Source: Trebonia sp963822615 (lineage in GTDB: Bacteria > Actinomycetota > Actinomycetes > Streptosporangiales > Streptosporangiaceae). Taken from it: a stretch of 64,000 nt of DNA. The notes beneath the pieces are model-generated. The model had not been told where the DNA came from and made no database searches. It saw nothing but the letters and a program-made list of their open reading frames with translations. Below, piece by piece: positions 26,919 to 34,833 of this stretch; positions within the stretch are counted from its first letter, which is position 1; each line of letters opens with the position of its first letter. The position numbers and the translations under genes are program-made. The stretch spans positions 186,001 to 250,000 of the forward strand of contig CAWGIM010000006.1 of assembly GCA_963822615.1 (NCBI GenBank), in the 5' to 3' direction.

Positions 26919-27070
26919 GGCCTCCCGGCGACCCATCTCCCTTGGGTGCGCCCTGCGTTCTCAGGAGCGGGGCGGCCCTAAAGCGCGGCTCTCGCTCGGT
27001 GCGGCCCCCTCCCCCCTAGGTGGGGTCCGCACCCCCGCACGTGCGGGCCGCTCCCTTAGCCGCAGCCGCC

Positions 27071-27088
27071 CGCTTCTTGCTGTTATCT
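27071..27088. repeat. 18-nt element shared with 60935-60952
   Basis: CGCTTCTTGCTGTTATCT is found here and, identically and in the same orientation, at 60935-60952. Both copies are intergenic. Confidence 0.8.
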
Positions 27089-27099
27089 CGACAGCTCAG

Positions 27100-27202
27100 C
27101 CACTTCCCATCAGTTTTGCCGGGCACCGGCCACTTCCCATCAGTTTTGCTGGGACAAATAAGGTGATTTCGGACGGGAAAGCAGTCAAAACTGATGGGAA
27201 GT
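27100..27202. repeat. Two direct and one inverted copy of an intergenic motif
   Basis: A 24-base motif containing ACTTCCCATCAGTTTTGC occurs at 27100-27123 and 27130-27153 (30-base period, one difference). The inverted copy AAAACTGATGGGAAGT is at 27187-27202. The second direct copy and the inverted copy could form a 16-bp stem with a 40-base loop. Confidence 0.9.
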
Positions 27203-27301
27203 CGCAGCCCGGGACGTCCAGGGGACGACAAGCACTGGGCGCCAGGCACGTGGGGCGATGGGGGCGATACCTGAGGCGCGTAGCGGCGCCGACGGCGCCG
27301 G

Positions 27302-27390
27302 GGATGGTGGCGAGGCCAGCGGTGGTGGCGAGGCCAGCGGCGGCGCTGGTGATAGTGGTGGTGGTGGTGATAGTGGCGGCGGCGGATCGG
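27302..27390. repeat. GGN-type simple repeat
   Basis: Imperfect 18-base periodic repeat: GGTGGCGAGGCCAGC at 27306-27320 and 27324-27338, then GGTGATAGTGG at 27348-27358 and 27366-27376. It is G-rich on the plus strand, with potential for G-quadruplex or slippage, and is non-coding as far as can be judged. Confidence 0.75.
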
Positions 27391-27422
27391 ACGTCGTTGC
27401 CGGCCGGGGACGGGAACGGGGG

Positions 27423-27452
27423 CGGCCTGCCGCCGTTGTCGGCGGCAGGCCG
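27423..27452 (-). terminator. Terminator of the beta-propeller gene
   Basis: A perfect 12-bp stem (27423-27434 with 27441-27452) closes a 6-base loop and lies 16 bases past the stop codon of the minus-strand gene. Confidence 0.8.
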
Positions 27453-27468
27453 TGGCCGGCCGGGAGGG

Positions 27469-28641
27469 TTAGGAGCCGGGGGTCGGGGTCTTGGCGAGGA
27501 CGATGCCGGTCGGGGCGTAGCCGTCGGCGGACTGGGCGGTGCTGCCGCCCAGGTTGAGGCGGCCGGCGACGGTGGCGGTCTTGGTGTCAAGCAGCGTGAC
27601 GTAGGCCAGCGAGAGCTGGCCGATCCAGAGCTGGCTGCCGTCGGGGGTCAGGCCGAGGGTGTCGGGGTCACCGGGGACCGTCACGGTGGCGGTGACCGCG
27701 TTGGCGGCGGTGCTGATGACCGACACGGTGTCGGAGTCGGGGTTGGCGACGTAGGCGGTCTTGCCGTCGGCCGACAGCACGATGTCCCACGGCAGCTCGC
27801 CGACGCCGATGGTCGCGGTGACCTGGCCTGCCGGGCTGATCACCTTGACGCAGTTGTTGTCGGTGTCGGTGACGTAGAGGGTGCCGTCCGGGGCGACGGC
27901 GACGCTGTGCGGCTCACCGAGGCCAGGCAGGAAGCCAGTCACCGTGAGCGACCTGGTGCTGAAGGTCCACAGGCCGGCCGCGGTGGTCACGTACGCCTTG
28001 CCGCCGTCGGGGGCGAACGCGACCTGGGTGGGTGAGCCCTTGGTGGGGATGGTGGCGATGACCTTCTTGGTGGCCGTGCTGATGACGCTGACCGAGGTGG
28101 GCGAGTCGGGCTGAGTCTGCGGGCCGGTGTTGGCCACCCAGAGCTGGGTGCCGTCCGGGGTGACCGCCAGGTCCTGAGGGAACGTGCCGGTGCGGATGTC
28201 GGTCTCGGCCGGGTTGTAGTTCTTCGGGTTGAGGGTGGCGGCGTTGATGATCGCGATCGCCGAGTCGCCGGTGTCGGCGAAGTACAGCGTGCTGCCGTGG
28301 ATGGCGATGCCCTCGTCGGTGGAGGCGTAGTTGTAGTCGCCCGGGTCACCGGGAACCTGCGGGTCACCCACGTTGTAGGTCTGGATGATCTTGCAGTTGG
28401 CGGTGTCGATGGCGCTGAAGCCGTCCCAGCCGGCGTCGGCCACGTAGGCGGCGCCGGCCGGGCCGCCGCACGAGGAGGCGATCAGCTTGGCCCGCACCGC
28501 GCTCGCGCCCGCGGAGACGGGGCCGTTGCCATGGGTCAGCGTGAGGGACACCGCCACCGTCACGGCGGCGACGACGGTGACGCCGCCGGCTACCGCCGCG
28601 CGGGTCCGGGTGAGCCGGCGGCTCTTCGGGGAGAGGTTCAT
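27469..28641 (-). CDS. Exported YncE/YVTN-type beta-propeller protein
   Basis: A 390-residue protein with an N-terminal export signal or anchor (TRAAVAGGVTVVAAVTVAVSL, residues 12-32) and repeated propeller blades with the family signature PDGT.LYV.D, for example VAVTPDGTQLWVANTG, VAVAPDGTLYVTDTD and VLSADGKTAYVANPDSD. About seven blades can be counted. Such proteins bind ligands or partner enzymes outside the cell; catalysis is not expected. ATG 28641 overlaps the stop of the upstream phosphoesterase by 4 bases, so the two are co-translated and probably work together. Confidence 0.8.
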   Translation of the reverse strand: MNLSPKSRRLTRTRAAVAGGVTVVAAVTVAVSLTLTHGNGPVSAGASAVRAKLIASSCGGPAGAAYVADAGWDGFSAIDTANCKIIQTYNVGDPQVPGDPGDYNYASTDEGIAIHGSTLYFADTGDSAIAIINAATLNPKNYNPAETDIRTGTFPQDLAVTPDGTQLWVANTGPQTQPDSPTSVSVISTATKKVIATIPTKGSPTQVAFAPDGGKAYVTTAAGLWTFSTRSLTVTGFLPGLGEPHSVAVAPDGTLYVTDTDNNCVKVISPAGQVTATIGVGELPWDIVLSADGKTAYVANPDSDTVSVISTAANAVTATVTVPGDPDTLGLTPDGSQLWIGQLSLAYVTLLDTKTATVAGRLNLGGSTAQSADGYAPTGIVLAKTPTPGS

Positions 28642-30107
28642 GCGGTCACGCTCCCGGCGGAGTTGGTAACCTTCCTGACCGGCTTGCGGCCGGGGCCCTG
28701 GACGGGGAACGACTGGCTGGCCCCGGGGATCGCGGGCAGCGGGAACTCGGCGCTGCGCTGCTCGGCCAGCTGGAGCTGCCTGGTGGTGGACGGCAGCCGG
28801 GGGATGCGCCGGTTCGGGGTGATGCCGAGCGCGCTGGTGAGGTCGCCCACGGTCTGGCGCCGCCAGGCGGTGAGGTTGGGGTTGGTGACCCCGGTGACCA
28901 GTTCGAGCAGCCGGATCACCGAGGTGTGGTCGAAGGTGTCGTGGCACACGTAGCCGCCCACCGTCCACGGCGAGACGAGGATGCACGGCACCCGGAAGCC
29001 GAGCCCGATCGGGCTGGCGACCTTGTCGACGGTGATGTACTCGCCTGCCGTCCCGGCCGGGGCGGTCTTCGGCGCCACGTGGTCGAACAGCCCGTCGTTC
29101 TCGTCGTAGATGAGGACGAACAGCGTCTTGGCCCACACGTCGGGGTTGGCGGCGATCGCGTTGATCTTGCTCGCCACGAAGTCCGCGCCGGCGGCCGGCA
29201 GGTAGTCGGGGTGCTCGGACTGGTAGGAGGTGGGCAGGATCCACGACACCGTGGGCAGCCGGTCATGGTAGGCGTCGTACTCGAACTGTCCGGCCTGGTA
29301 GAAGCGCATGGCGTTCTGGTAGAGGGGCGAGGAGACGGGCGCCGCCTGGTACTGGTCGAAGTACTCAAGGACGTTGGTGCCGTAGTTGTCGTTCTCCTGG
29401 TACAGCTTCCAGGAGACGCCCGCGTCGGTCAGCATCTCCGGGTAGGTCTTCCAGGAGAAGCCCTCGGCCGGCACGTAGTTGCTGTAGACCGGGCCGCCGT
29501 TGGCGCCGGACGGGTCGACCATGCCGCTCATCAGGTAGAGCCGGTTCGGCCAGGTCGGGCCGAGCATCGAGGCGTGGTACCCGTCGCAGATGGTGAACGC
29601 GTCCGCCAGCGCCCAGTGGAAGGGGATGTCCTCCCGCTTGAAGTAGGCCATCGTGTACTGCCCGGCCGAGCCGTCGCTGGCGATGTGCGCGGTGACGAAG
29701 CCGTCCATCTTGCCGCCGTCCCAGCTGTCGTGCAGCGGTCCCCAGCTATGGCTGGTGGACGGGATCTGCTCGGCGTTGCTGGTGGTGGTGTCGGCGTGGA
29801 ACGGCAGCAGGTAACCCTTCGGGTTCGACGGGTCCTTCTGGTAGAACACCTGCTTGCTCACGGTGGGGTCGGCGAAGCCGCGGACACCGGGCATGGCGCC
29901 GAAGTAATGGTCGAATGAACGGTTCTCCTGCATCAGCACGACCACGTGCTTGATGTCGGAGACCGGCGGCACCGCGCTCGCCGCGCTAAGCCGGGCCGGC
30001 GGGGCGTTGTCCAGGGCGCTGCGCAGGGCGGGGGGCAGCGCGAACGACGCCAGCACCATCCCGCCCATGGACGCCATCAGCTGGCGTCGGCTCACCTCGA
30101 TTGTCAA
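28638..30107 (-). CDS. Tat-exported phosphoesterase / phospholipase C family
   Basis: A 489-residue enzyme of the phospholipase C / acid phosphatase (alkaline-phosphatase-like) family. A Tat-type signal starts at about residue 6 (SRRQLMASMGGMVLASFALP). Catalytic and metal motifs include HVVVLMQENRSFDHYFG (about 53-69), DGYHASMLGPTWPNR, YDENDGLFDHVAPK and the final DHTSVIRLLE. TTG 30107 is chosen because GAGGAGG lies 6 bases upstream; the open frame extends further but without a ribosome-binding site. It is the first gene of a two-gene operon with the propeller protein. Role: phosphate or phospholipid release at the cell surface. Confidence 0.85.
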   Translation of the reverse strand: MTIEVSRRQLMASMGGMVLASFALPPALRSALDNAPPARLSAASAVPPVSDIKHVVVLMQENRSFDHYFGAMPGVRGFADPTVSKQVFYQKDPSNPKGYLLPFHADTTTSNAEQIPSTSHSWGPLHDSWDGGKMDGFVTAHIASDGSAGQYTMAYFKREDIPFHWALADAFTICDGYHASMLGPTWPNRLYLMSGMVDPSGANGGPVYSNYVPAEGFSWKTYPEMLTDAGVSWKLYQENDNYGTNVLEYFDQYQAAPVSSPLYQNAMRFYQAGQFEYDAYHDRLPTVSWILPTSYQSEHPDYLPAAGADFVASKINAIAANPDVWAKTLFVLIYDENDGLFDHVAPKTAPAGTAGEYITVDKVASPIGLGFRVPCILVSPWTVGGYVCHDTFDHTSVIRLLELVTGVTNPNLTAWRRQTVGDLTSALGITPNRRIPRLPSTTRQLQLAEQRSAEFPLPAIPGASQSFPVQGPGRKPVRKVTNSAGSVTA

Positions 30108-30236
30108 GTCGGACCTCCTCGAAGAATGCAGCAGGAAGCAGCACTTGCGCGGGGCCGACTTTACGGGCGAAGGGTTAAGGAAGAGCAAATTCAGCGGAAC
30201 GGCACAAGAGTTTCCGCCAAACGAGAACCGAATCGG

Positions 30237-31223
30237 TTAAGACCACACGGACTGGTGGAATGCCCAGGCGTCCGCGATGATGTCGTGCAGCGCCGGCCTG
30301 GCCTGCTGCCAGCCCAGCTCGCGGCGGGCCTTGTCGCTGGCGGCGACGGTGGCGGCCGGGTCGCCCGGGCGGCGCGGCGCCAGCTTGACCGGGATCGGGT
30401 GCCCGGTGATCTCCCGGGCCGCGTCGATGACCTGCTTGACGCTGTAGCCGTCGCCGTTGCCCAGGTTGTAGACCTCGTGCCGGCCGGAGGTGAGCGACCC
30501 CAGCGCGAGCAGGTGCGCGGTGGCCAGGTCGGTGACGTGGATGTAGTCGCGGACGCAGGTGCCGTCCGGCGTCGGGTAGTCGTCGCCGTACATCATCAGC
30601 TGGTCGCGCTTGCCCCCGGCCACCTGGAGCACGATCGGGATCAGGTGCGACTCGGGGGTGTGCCGCTCGCCCAGCGCGCCGACCGCGCCCGAGGCGTTGA
30701 AGTAGCGCAGCGACACGGCCCCGAGGCCGAACGCCTCGCACTCCCCCGCCAGCATCAGGTCGACGGCGAGCTTGGTCGCCGCGTAGGGGTTCTTGGGCCG
30801 GATGACGGCGTCCTCGTCAAGCTTGCTGAAACCGCCCCCGGGCAGCGGGATGACGCTGGTCGGGTCGTACATGGAGCCGGTCGAGGAGAAGATCAGCCGG
30901 GGCACCCCGGCCGCGCGCATCGCGCTGAGCAGGGCCATCGTGCCGCCCACGTTGACGTCCCAGTACAGGTCGGGCCGGGCGACCGACTCGGCGACCTCGA
31001 TCTTGGCGGCGAAGTGCAGCACCCCGTCGAAGCCCGCCTCCGGGGTGAGCACCTGAGCGACCTGGTGCACCGGCAACTGGTGGAACGCGGCCCCGTCGGG
31101 AACCGTCGCAGCGAAGCCGGTCGACAGGTCGTCGAGCACCGTCACCTGGTGCCCCGCCTCGACCAGCGCGTGCGCGACAACGCCGCCGATGTACCCTGCC
31201 CCGCCCGTCACCAGTAGCTTCAC
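30237..31223 (-). CDS. galE: UDP-glucose 4-epimerase
   Basis: A 328-residue extended short-chain dehydrogenase. The NAD-binding motif VTGGAGYIGG is at residues 5-14, FAAKIEVAESV is in place of the usual NHL segment, and SSTG (about 112) with NPYAATK (Tyr/Lys pair near 147) forms the catalytic triad. RYFNASGA and VRDYIHVTDLA are typical of GalE. It supplies UDP-galactose for envelope polysaccharide. It stands upstream of, and in the same direction as, the phosphoesterase, with 129 bases between; co-transcription is uncertain. Confidence 0.92.
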   Translation of the reverse strand: MKLLVTGGAGYIGGVVAHALVEAGHQVTVLDDLSTGFAATVPDGAAFHQLPVHQVAQVLTPEAGFDGVLHFAAKIEVAESVARPDLYWDVNVGGTMALLSAMRAAGVPRLIFSSTGSMYDPTSVIPLPGGGFSKLDEDAVIRPKNPYAATKLAVDLMLAGECEAFGLGAVSLRYFNASGAVGALGERHTPESHLIPIVLQVAGGKRDQLMMYGDDYPTPDGTCVRDYIHVTDLATAHLLALGSLTSGRHEVYNLGNGDGYSVKQVIDAAREITGHPIPVKLAPRRPGDPAATVAASDKARRELGWQQARPALHDIIADAWAFHQSVWS

Positions 31224-31382
31224 GCGCGCTCCTCATCCCGGTACCGACCCGCCGTCGTTCCCCGACCCTACCGAACGAACCTGGCCGAGCAATCCGAAAT
31301 TCACGAGGGCCGGCTGCGGGGAAGCTGAGGGCGGCGGGCGGGTGACGGGTCCCGGCGCACCAGGCGGTGCGGGCGCGGCCCG

Positions 31383-31417
31383 CGAGTGGCGCCCGCCGTC
31401 GCGGCGGGCGCCACTCG
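31383..31417 (-). terminator. 15-bp perfect hairpin after the yidB-type gene
   Basis: Arms 31383-31397 and 31403-31417 (around CGAGTGGCGCCC) pair perfectly with a 5-base loop, 14 bases past the stop of the minus-strand gene. There is no T-run. Confidence 0.8.
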
Positions 31418-31431
31418 TTCGAGCTGCGGGG

Positions 31432-31809
31432 CTACTTCTTGAACATGCCCATCAGCGCGTCCAGGCTGCTGCCCTGCTGCGGTACCTGGCCGGTGGGCGT
31501 CGCCTGGTCGACCACCTTCGGCAGCGCCTCGGCGACGTGGCTGGCCAGCTCGTCCTGCGACATGCCCTGCTGCTGCGCTACCTGCTGCAGTTGCTGCGGG
31601 TCGACCGCGTTCTTGATCTCCGCCCCGGTGACCGGCTGGTTCTGCCCGCCGCCGATCCAGGACATCACCTGCTTGTCCAGCCCGCTGGCCTGCAACTTGG
31701 ACATGATGCCGGGCAGGCCCTCGTTGCCGAACAGCGACGAGATGGCGGCAAGGCCGCCCTGCTGGCCGTTCTGGCCGCCGAGCTTGCCGAGGATGTCGTT
31801 CAGAGCCAC
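31432..31809 (-). CDS. YidB/DUF937-family protein
   Basis: A 125-residue soluble protein. The N-terminal Gly/Gln-rich start (MALNDILGKLGG) leads into the YidB signature LQASGLDKQVMSWIGGGQN, then IKNAVDPQQLQQVAQQQG and LPKVVDQATPTGQVP. Length and motifs match the YidB family, whose role is unknown. It is monocistronic with its own strong terminator; the upstream region to 31930 is unusually AT-rich for this genome. Confidence 0.82.
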   Translation of the reverse strand: MALNDILGKLGGQNGQQGGLAAISSLFGNEGLPGIMSKLQASGLDKQVMSWIGGGQNQPVTGAEIKNAVDPQQLQQVAQQQGMSQDELASHVAEALPKVVDQATPTGQVPQQGSSLDALMGMFKK

Positions 31810-32179
31810 GTGTTTCCCCCTAGGTTGACTCTTGGTCGGTCGTGACCAGCAGTGGCCACAACCGCATCAGATCTTCCCTGTAGACACTTTTGTAACTATC
31901 TGAATACGTAATGTCAACAGATCGGCCCAGGTCGCGGCGGGCGGCCGCGGTGCGCCCGGCCCGGTATCCGGCCGTGCGGCTCAGGGGGACGCCGAACGGG
32001 TGCGGCCGGCTCTGGCGGCTCCCGCCCGGCCGACCGCGCTAGGGCGCCTGCCAGCGCGGATGGTTGCACCCGGGCCGCGGCGGCGCCCCGGCGCGGCAAA
32101 GCGGGACTAAAGCGTTGATCTTGGGGTACTGCCGTGCTGTGCGGCCGAAGCGTACGCGGCCTCCTCAGGAGGGCAGCCA
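31810..32179. other. Divergent intergenic region, AT-rich part then GC-rich part
   Basis: Bases 31830-31925 are AT-rich and are a likely promoter area for the YidB-family gene on the minus strand. Bases 31926-32130 are GC-rich with no convincing gene. The Shine-Dalgarno of the first MPN-like gene, AGGAGGG, is at 32167-32173. Confidence 0.4.
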
Positions 32180-33454
32180 GTGAACGACGAAGGGGCAGAT
32201 CCGGGCGCGGAGGGGATCGCGGTGCCGTACCGGCCGCGCGGCCGGTACACCGGGTACAAGGCGTTCGGCAGCGGCGAGGGCGCGGTGCTGGTCGAGCCGA
32301 GGGTGTCGCACGAGCTGCGCAGCGCGGCCGAGTTCGCGGCCCAGGAGCGGCGGGTCACCGGCGGGCTGCTGTACGGCCGCGGCTGGTCCGACGAGCAGGG
32401 CGCCTACCTGGTGATCAGCGGCTTCCTTGAGGCCGGGCCGGGCGAGAACCGGGGCGACCGGATCGCGGCCGACGGGACCGACCAGTTCACCTTGTCCGTG
32501 GCGGACCTGCGGCTGCTGCGCGAGGACGCCGCCCGGATGTACTCGGCCAGCTACGAGCTCGGCTGGTGGCGCACCCGGCCGGCCCTCGGCGAGTTCAGCC
32601 CGGGCGACTTCGACACCCAGGCCGAGCTGGTCGGACCGGACGGCGTGGGGCTGCTCGTGTACGGTTCCGGCGTCCACTGGGGTACCGCCTACCTGGGACC
32701 GGACGGGCACCCGCCGGACTCCGCGGGCACGCTGGTGGCAGCGCCGGCGGCACCGGAGACGGCCGAGCCCCTCCCGGTAGACGAGCCGCTGCCCGACGCG
32801 GAAGAGGCCCCCGCCCCCGAGTCGCACGTGATGATCGACCTCGGCGCGGGCGAGAGCCTGCTCGACGACGAGCCGCCGGACGTGGAGACGGTGCTGGCCG
32901 ACCCGGGGCTGGCCGACCCGGGGCTGGCCGACCCGGGGCTGGCCGAGCCGGGGCCGGCCGACCCGGGGCCGGGCGAGCCGGTGCTGGCGAACGCGGAGAC
33001 GGCGGAGACGGCGGTAGCGGCGGGACCGACGCTTGGTGTGGGTGAGGCTGCCTGGGGGTCCGCCGCGGGCGGGGGTGCCACGGCGGGCACCACGGTGGAG
33101 ACGGCCGGGCCGGAAGGCAGTGGGCCGGAGCAGGCTGGGCTGAGGCGAGCCCGGCGGCGCCCGGCGGGCGCACCCCCTGGGCCGGGCCGGCAGCGGGTGA
33201 GCGCGGCCGCCGGGCGGGTGACCTCGCGGGTCCGGGTGCCGCGGGCCAGGGGCTACTCGCGGCGCCCGGCCGACACCTACCCCGGGCCCGCCTTGCCGGT
33301 GGACGTTCAGCTGGTGGTGATCGCGCTGGCCATCGCGACGATCGCGGCCGCGATCATCATCGGGGTGCTGGTGCACAGCGTGGTCGTCGGGGTGATCATC
33401 GCCGTGATCGGACTGCTGGCCGTCGTCTCGACCGTCTGGATGTCACGCCGGTAA
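32180..33454 (+). CDS. Membrane-anchored MPN/JAMM-like pseudoenzyme, paralogue 1
   Basis: A 424-residue protein I cannot assign to a named family. Residues 40-165 look like an MPN (JAB/JAMM) domain: VSHELRSAAEFAAQE, the strand TGGLLYG, a helix with LREDAARMYSA, then ELGWWRTRPALGEFSPGDFD and GLLVYGSG. In active JAMM proteases the corresponding block is GWYHSHP...S..D; here both histidines are arginine (Arg131, Arg133), and a conserved Glu before GLL is absent, so metal binding is not expected. Residues 180-360 are an acidic, then Arg-rich disordered linker with 15-base repeats. Two C-terminal helices (about 376-420) anchor it in the membrane. GTG 32180 has AGGAGGG 6 bases upstream. A paralogue follows. 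Confidence 0.65.
   Translation: MNDEGADPGAEGIAVPYRPRGRYTGYKAFGSGEGAVLVEPRVSHELRSAAEFAAQERRVTGGLLYGRGWSDEQGAYLVISGFLEAGPGENRGDRIAADGTDQFTLSVADLRLLREDAARMYSASYELGWWRTRPALGEFSPGDFDTQAELVGPDGVGLLVYGSGVHWGTAYLGPDGHPPDSAGTLVAAPAAPETAEPLPVDEPLPDAEEAPAPESHVMIDLGAGESLLDDEPPDVETVLADPGLADPGLADPGLAEPGPADPGPGEPVLANAETAETAVAAGPTLGVGEAAWGSAAGGGATAGTTVETAGPEGSGPEQAGLRRARRRPAGAPPGPGRQRVSAAAGRVTSRVRVPRARGYSRRPADTYPGPALPVDVQLVVIALAIATIAAAIIIGVLVHSVVVGVIIAVIGLLAVVSTVWMSRR
32894..32983. repeat. 15-bp tandem repeat in paralogue 1 linker
   Basis: Six units of 15 bases (CTGGCCGACCCGGGG and variants), coding LADPG-type pentapeptides. Confidence 0.9.
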
Positions 33455-33682
33455 TTGACCATTTTTTCGGATTGATGAGCTGGCCAGTAAGCCGATTTAG
33501 TTCACCGATGGCACACCAATCTCAGCTGGCATCTGGTTTCGCTGGCCCCAAAATGCGGTCTAAACAGCAAAGCCATTAGCCGGTAACCTCTGGGGAAAGC
33601 CGCGGCGCGCCCGGACGGCGCGCTGGCGGTACCGCTGGGCCAGAGCGCGCGGCAAGAGCGCCTCAGGGAGAGGGGTTGCTTG
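33455..33682. other. Spacer between the two MPN-like genes
   Basis: A 228-base spacer, lower in GC than its flanks (notably 33455-33560), that may hold a separate promoter for the second paralogue. No clear terminator hairpin was seen, so read-through from the first gene is also possible. Confidence 0.35.
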
Positions 33683-34833
33683 ATGACCGACGACGGCGCC
33701 GTGGTGCTGCCGGGACCGGAGGGCGCAGCGGTCCCGCTCCGGCCGCGCGGCGCGTACGTCGGGTACCGGGCATTCGCCACCGGCGGCGACGCGGTGCTGC
33801 TGGCGCCGGGAACCGCGCGGCAGCTTCGGGCGGCGGCGGAGTTCGCGACCCGGGACGGCCGGGTGGCCGGCGGCCTGCTCTACGGCACCGCCGGGTCCGA
33901 CGACGAGGGCGACTACCTGGTGGTCAGCGGCTACCTGGAGGCGGCCCCGGATGAGGACCCCGGACGCCAGCCGGCGGCGGCCAGCCCCGACGAGTTCGTG
34001 CTGTCGCAGGCCGACCTGCGGGCGCTGCGCGACCACGCCGCCCGGATGTACCCGGCGGTGACGGAAGTCGGCTGGTGGCGGTCGCTGGGCGAGCTGGGCG
34101 ACTTCGGCCCCGGCGACTACCTGACCCAGCGCGAGCTGGTCGGCCCGGACGGAGTCGGGCTGCTGGTCTACGGCTCGGGCGCGCACTGGGGAACCGCGTA
34201 CCTGGGGCCCGACGGCGACGCCCCCGAGCTGGCGGGGACGCTGGTGGCGGCGGACGAGACAGCGCCCGACGACTTCATCGGCGGCCAGGCCCCGGCCGGG
34301 GCGGGAGCGACCGGATCAGCGGCCAGCCAGCCAGGCCCCCCGACGACGCCGCGGCCGGCGGCCCCGCCCACCGAGCCGATGCCGGCCGCCGGCGACGCGG
34401 CCGGCCTGGACGACCTGCGCGACCTCGACGACCTGGACGACCTGGACGACCTCAACCTGGACGACCTCGACCTCGACCTCGACCCGACCCCGGGGACGGC
34501 GGACAGGCGCCCGGGCAGGACGCCCCGGGGACGGCGGTGGCGACGCGGCCCCAGGCGGCGCTCAGCCCCGCGCCGCGGCGGACCGCGCCGCCGGTGCTAT
34601 CGCCGGTGCGGGTGCCGGCCAGGGAATGGGGCAGCAACAAGGAGGAGAACCCGGGTTACGTGGGCCCGGAGACGCCACTGGACGTCAAGCTCGTGGTCGG
34701 CGGGCTGATCGTCGCCTTCCTGGTCATCGCGGTGATCATCGGGATGCTGGTGTCGAACGCGCTGATCGCGGTGATCGTCGGGGTGGTCTTCTTGCTGGTG
34801 GTGTTCGGCTTCGTGTGGATGTCCCGGCTCTAG
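33683..34833 (+). pseudogene. Membrane-anchored MPN/JAMM-like pseudoenzyme, paralogue 2 (frameshift)
   Basis: Same architecture as the preceding gene: an MPN-like domain (VAGGLLYG near residue 61, EVGWWRSLGELGDFGPGDY at 128-146, GVGLLVYGSG), a linker with Asp-Asp-Leu repeats, then two C-terminal membrane helices (LVVGGLIVAFLVIAVIIGM and LIAVIVGVVFLLVVFGF). The metal positions are Arg133 and Leu135 instead of two histidines. The frame breaks at a CCCCGGGG run (34488-34495); adding one G restores a path into the membrane helices, which otherwise lie in another frame. This may be a sequencing error. ATG 33683 follows GGGAGAGGGG by 7 bases. Its stop shares CTAG with the convergent ramB stop. Confidence 0.62.

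Larger units (their letters stand above)
26919..27468. other. 550-bp intergenic region rich in repeats, no gene seen
   Basis: The gap between two convergent genes contains, in order, a GC-rich stretch, an 18-base element shared with another intergenic region (27071-27088), two direct and one inverted copies of a 16-24 base motif (27100-27202), a GGN-type simple repeat (27302-27390) and the terminator of the propeller gene. Any reading frame here is of low-complexity composition and not supported as a gene. Confidence 0.6.

Noticed and set aside
27100..27202. CRISPR-like or integron attachment array
   Set aside because: Only two direct copies with a 6-base gap and one inverted copy; no spacers, integrase or cassette genes.
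27258..27557. Gly/Ser-rich plus-strand frame in the repeat-rich gap
   Set aside because: It is coded by the GGN simple repeat and runs into the terminator and the opposite gene; no ribosome-binding site or homology.
32140..34833. Active JAMM protease or ubiquitin-like conjugation system
   Set aside because: Metal-ligand histidines are absent in both paralogues, and no E1, E2 or ubiquitin-like gene is nearby.
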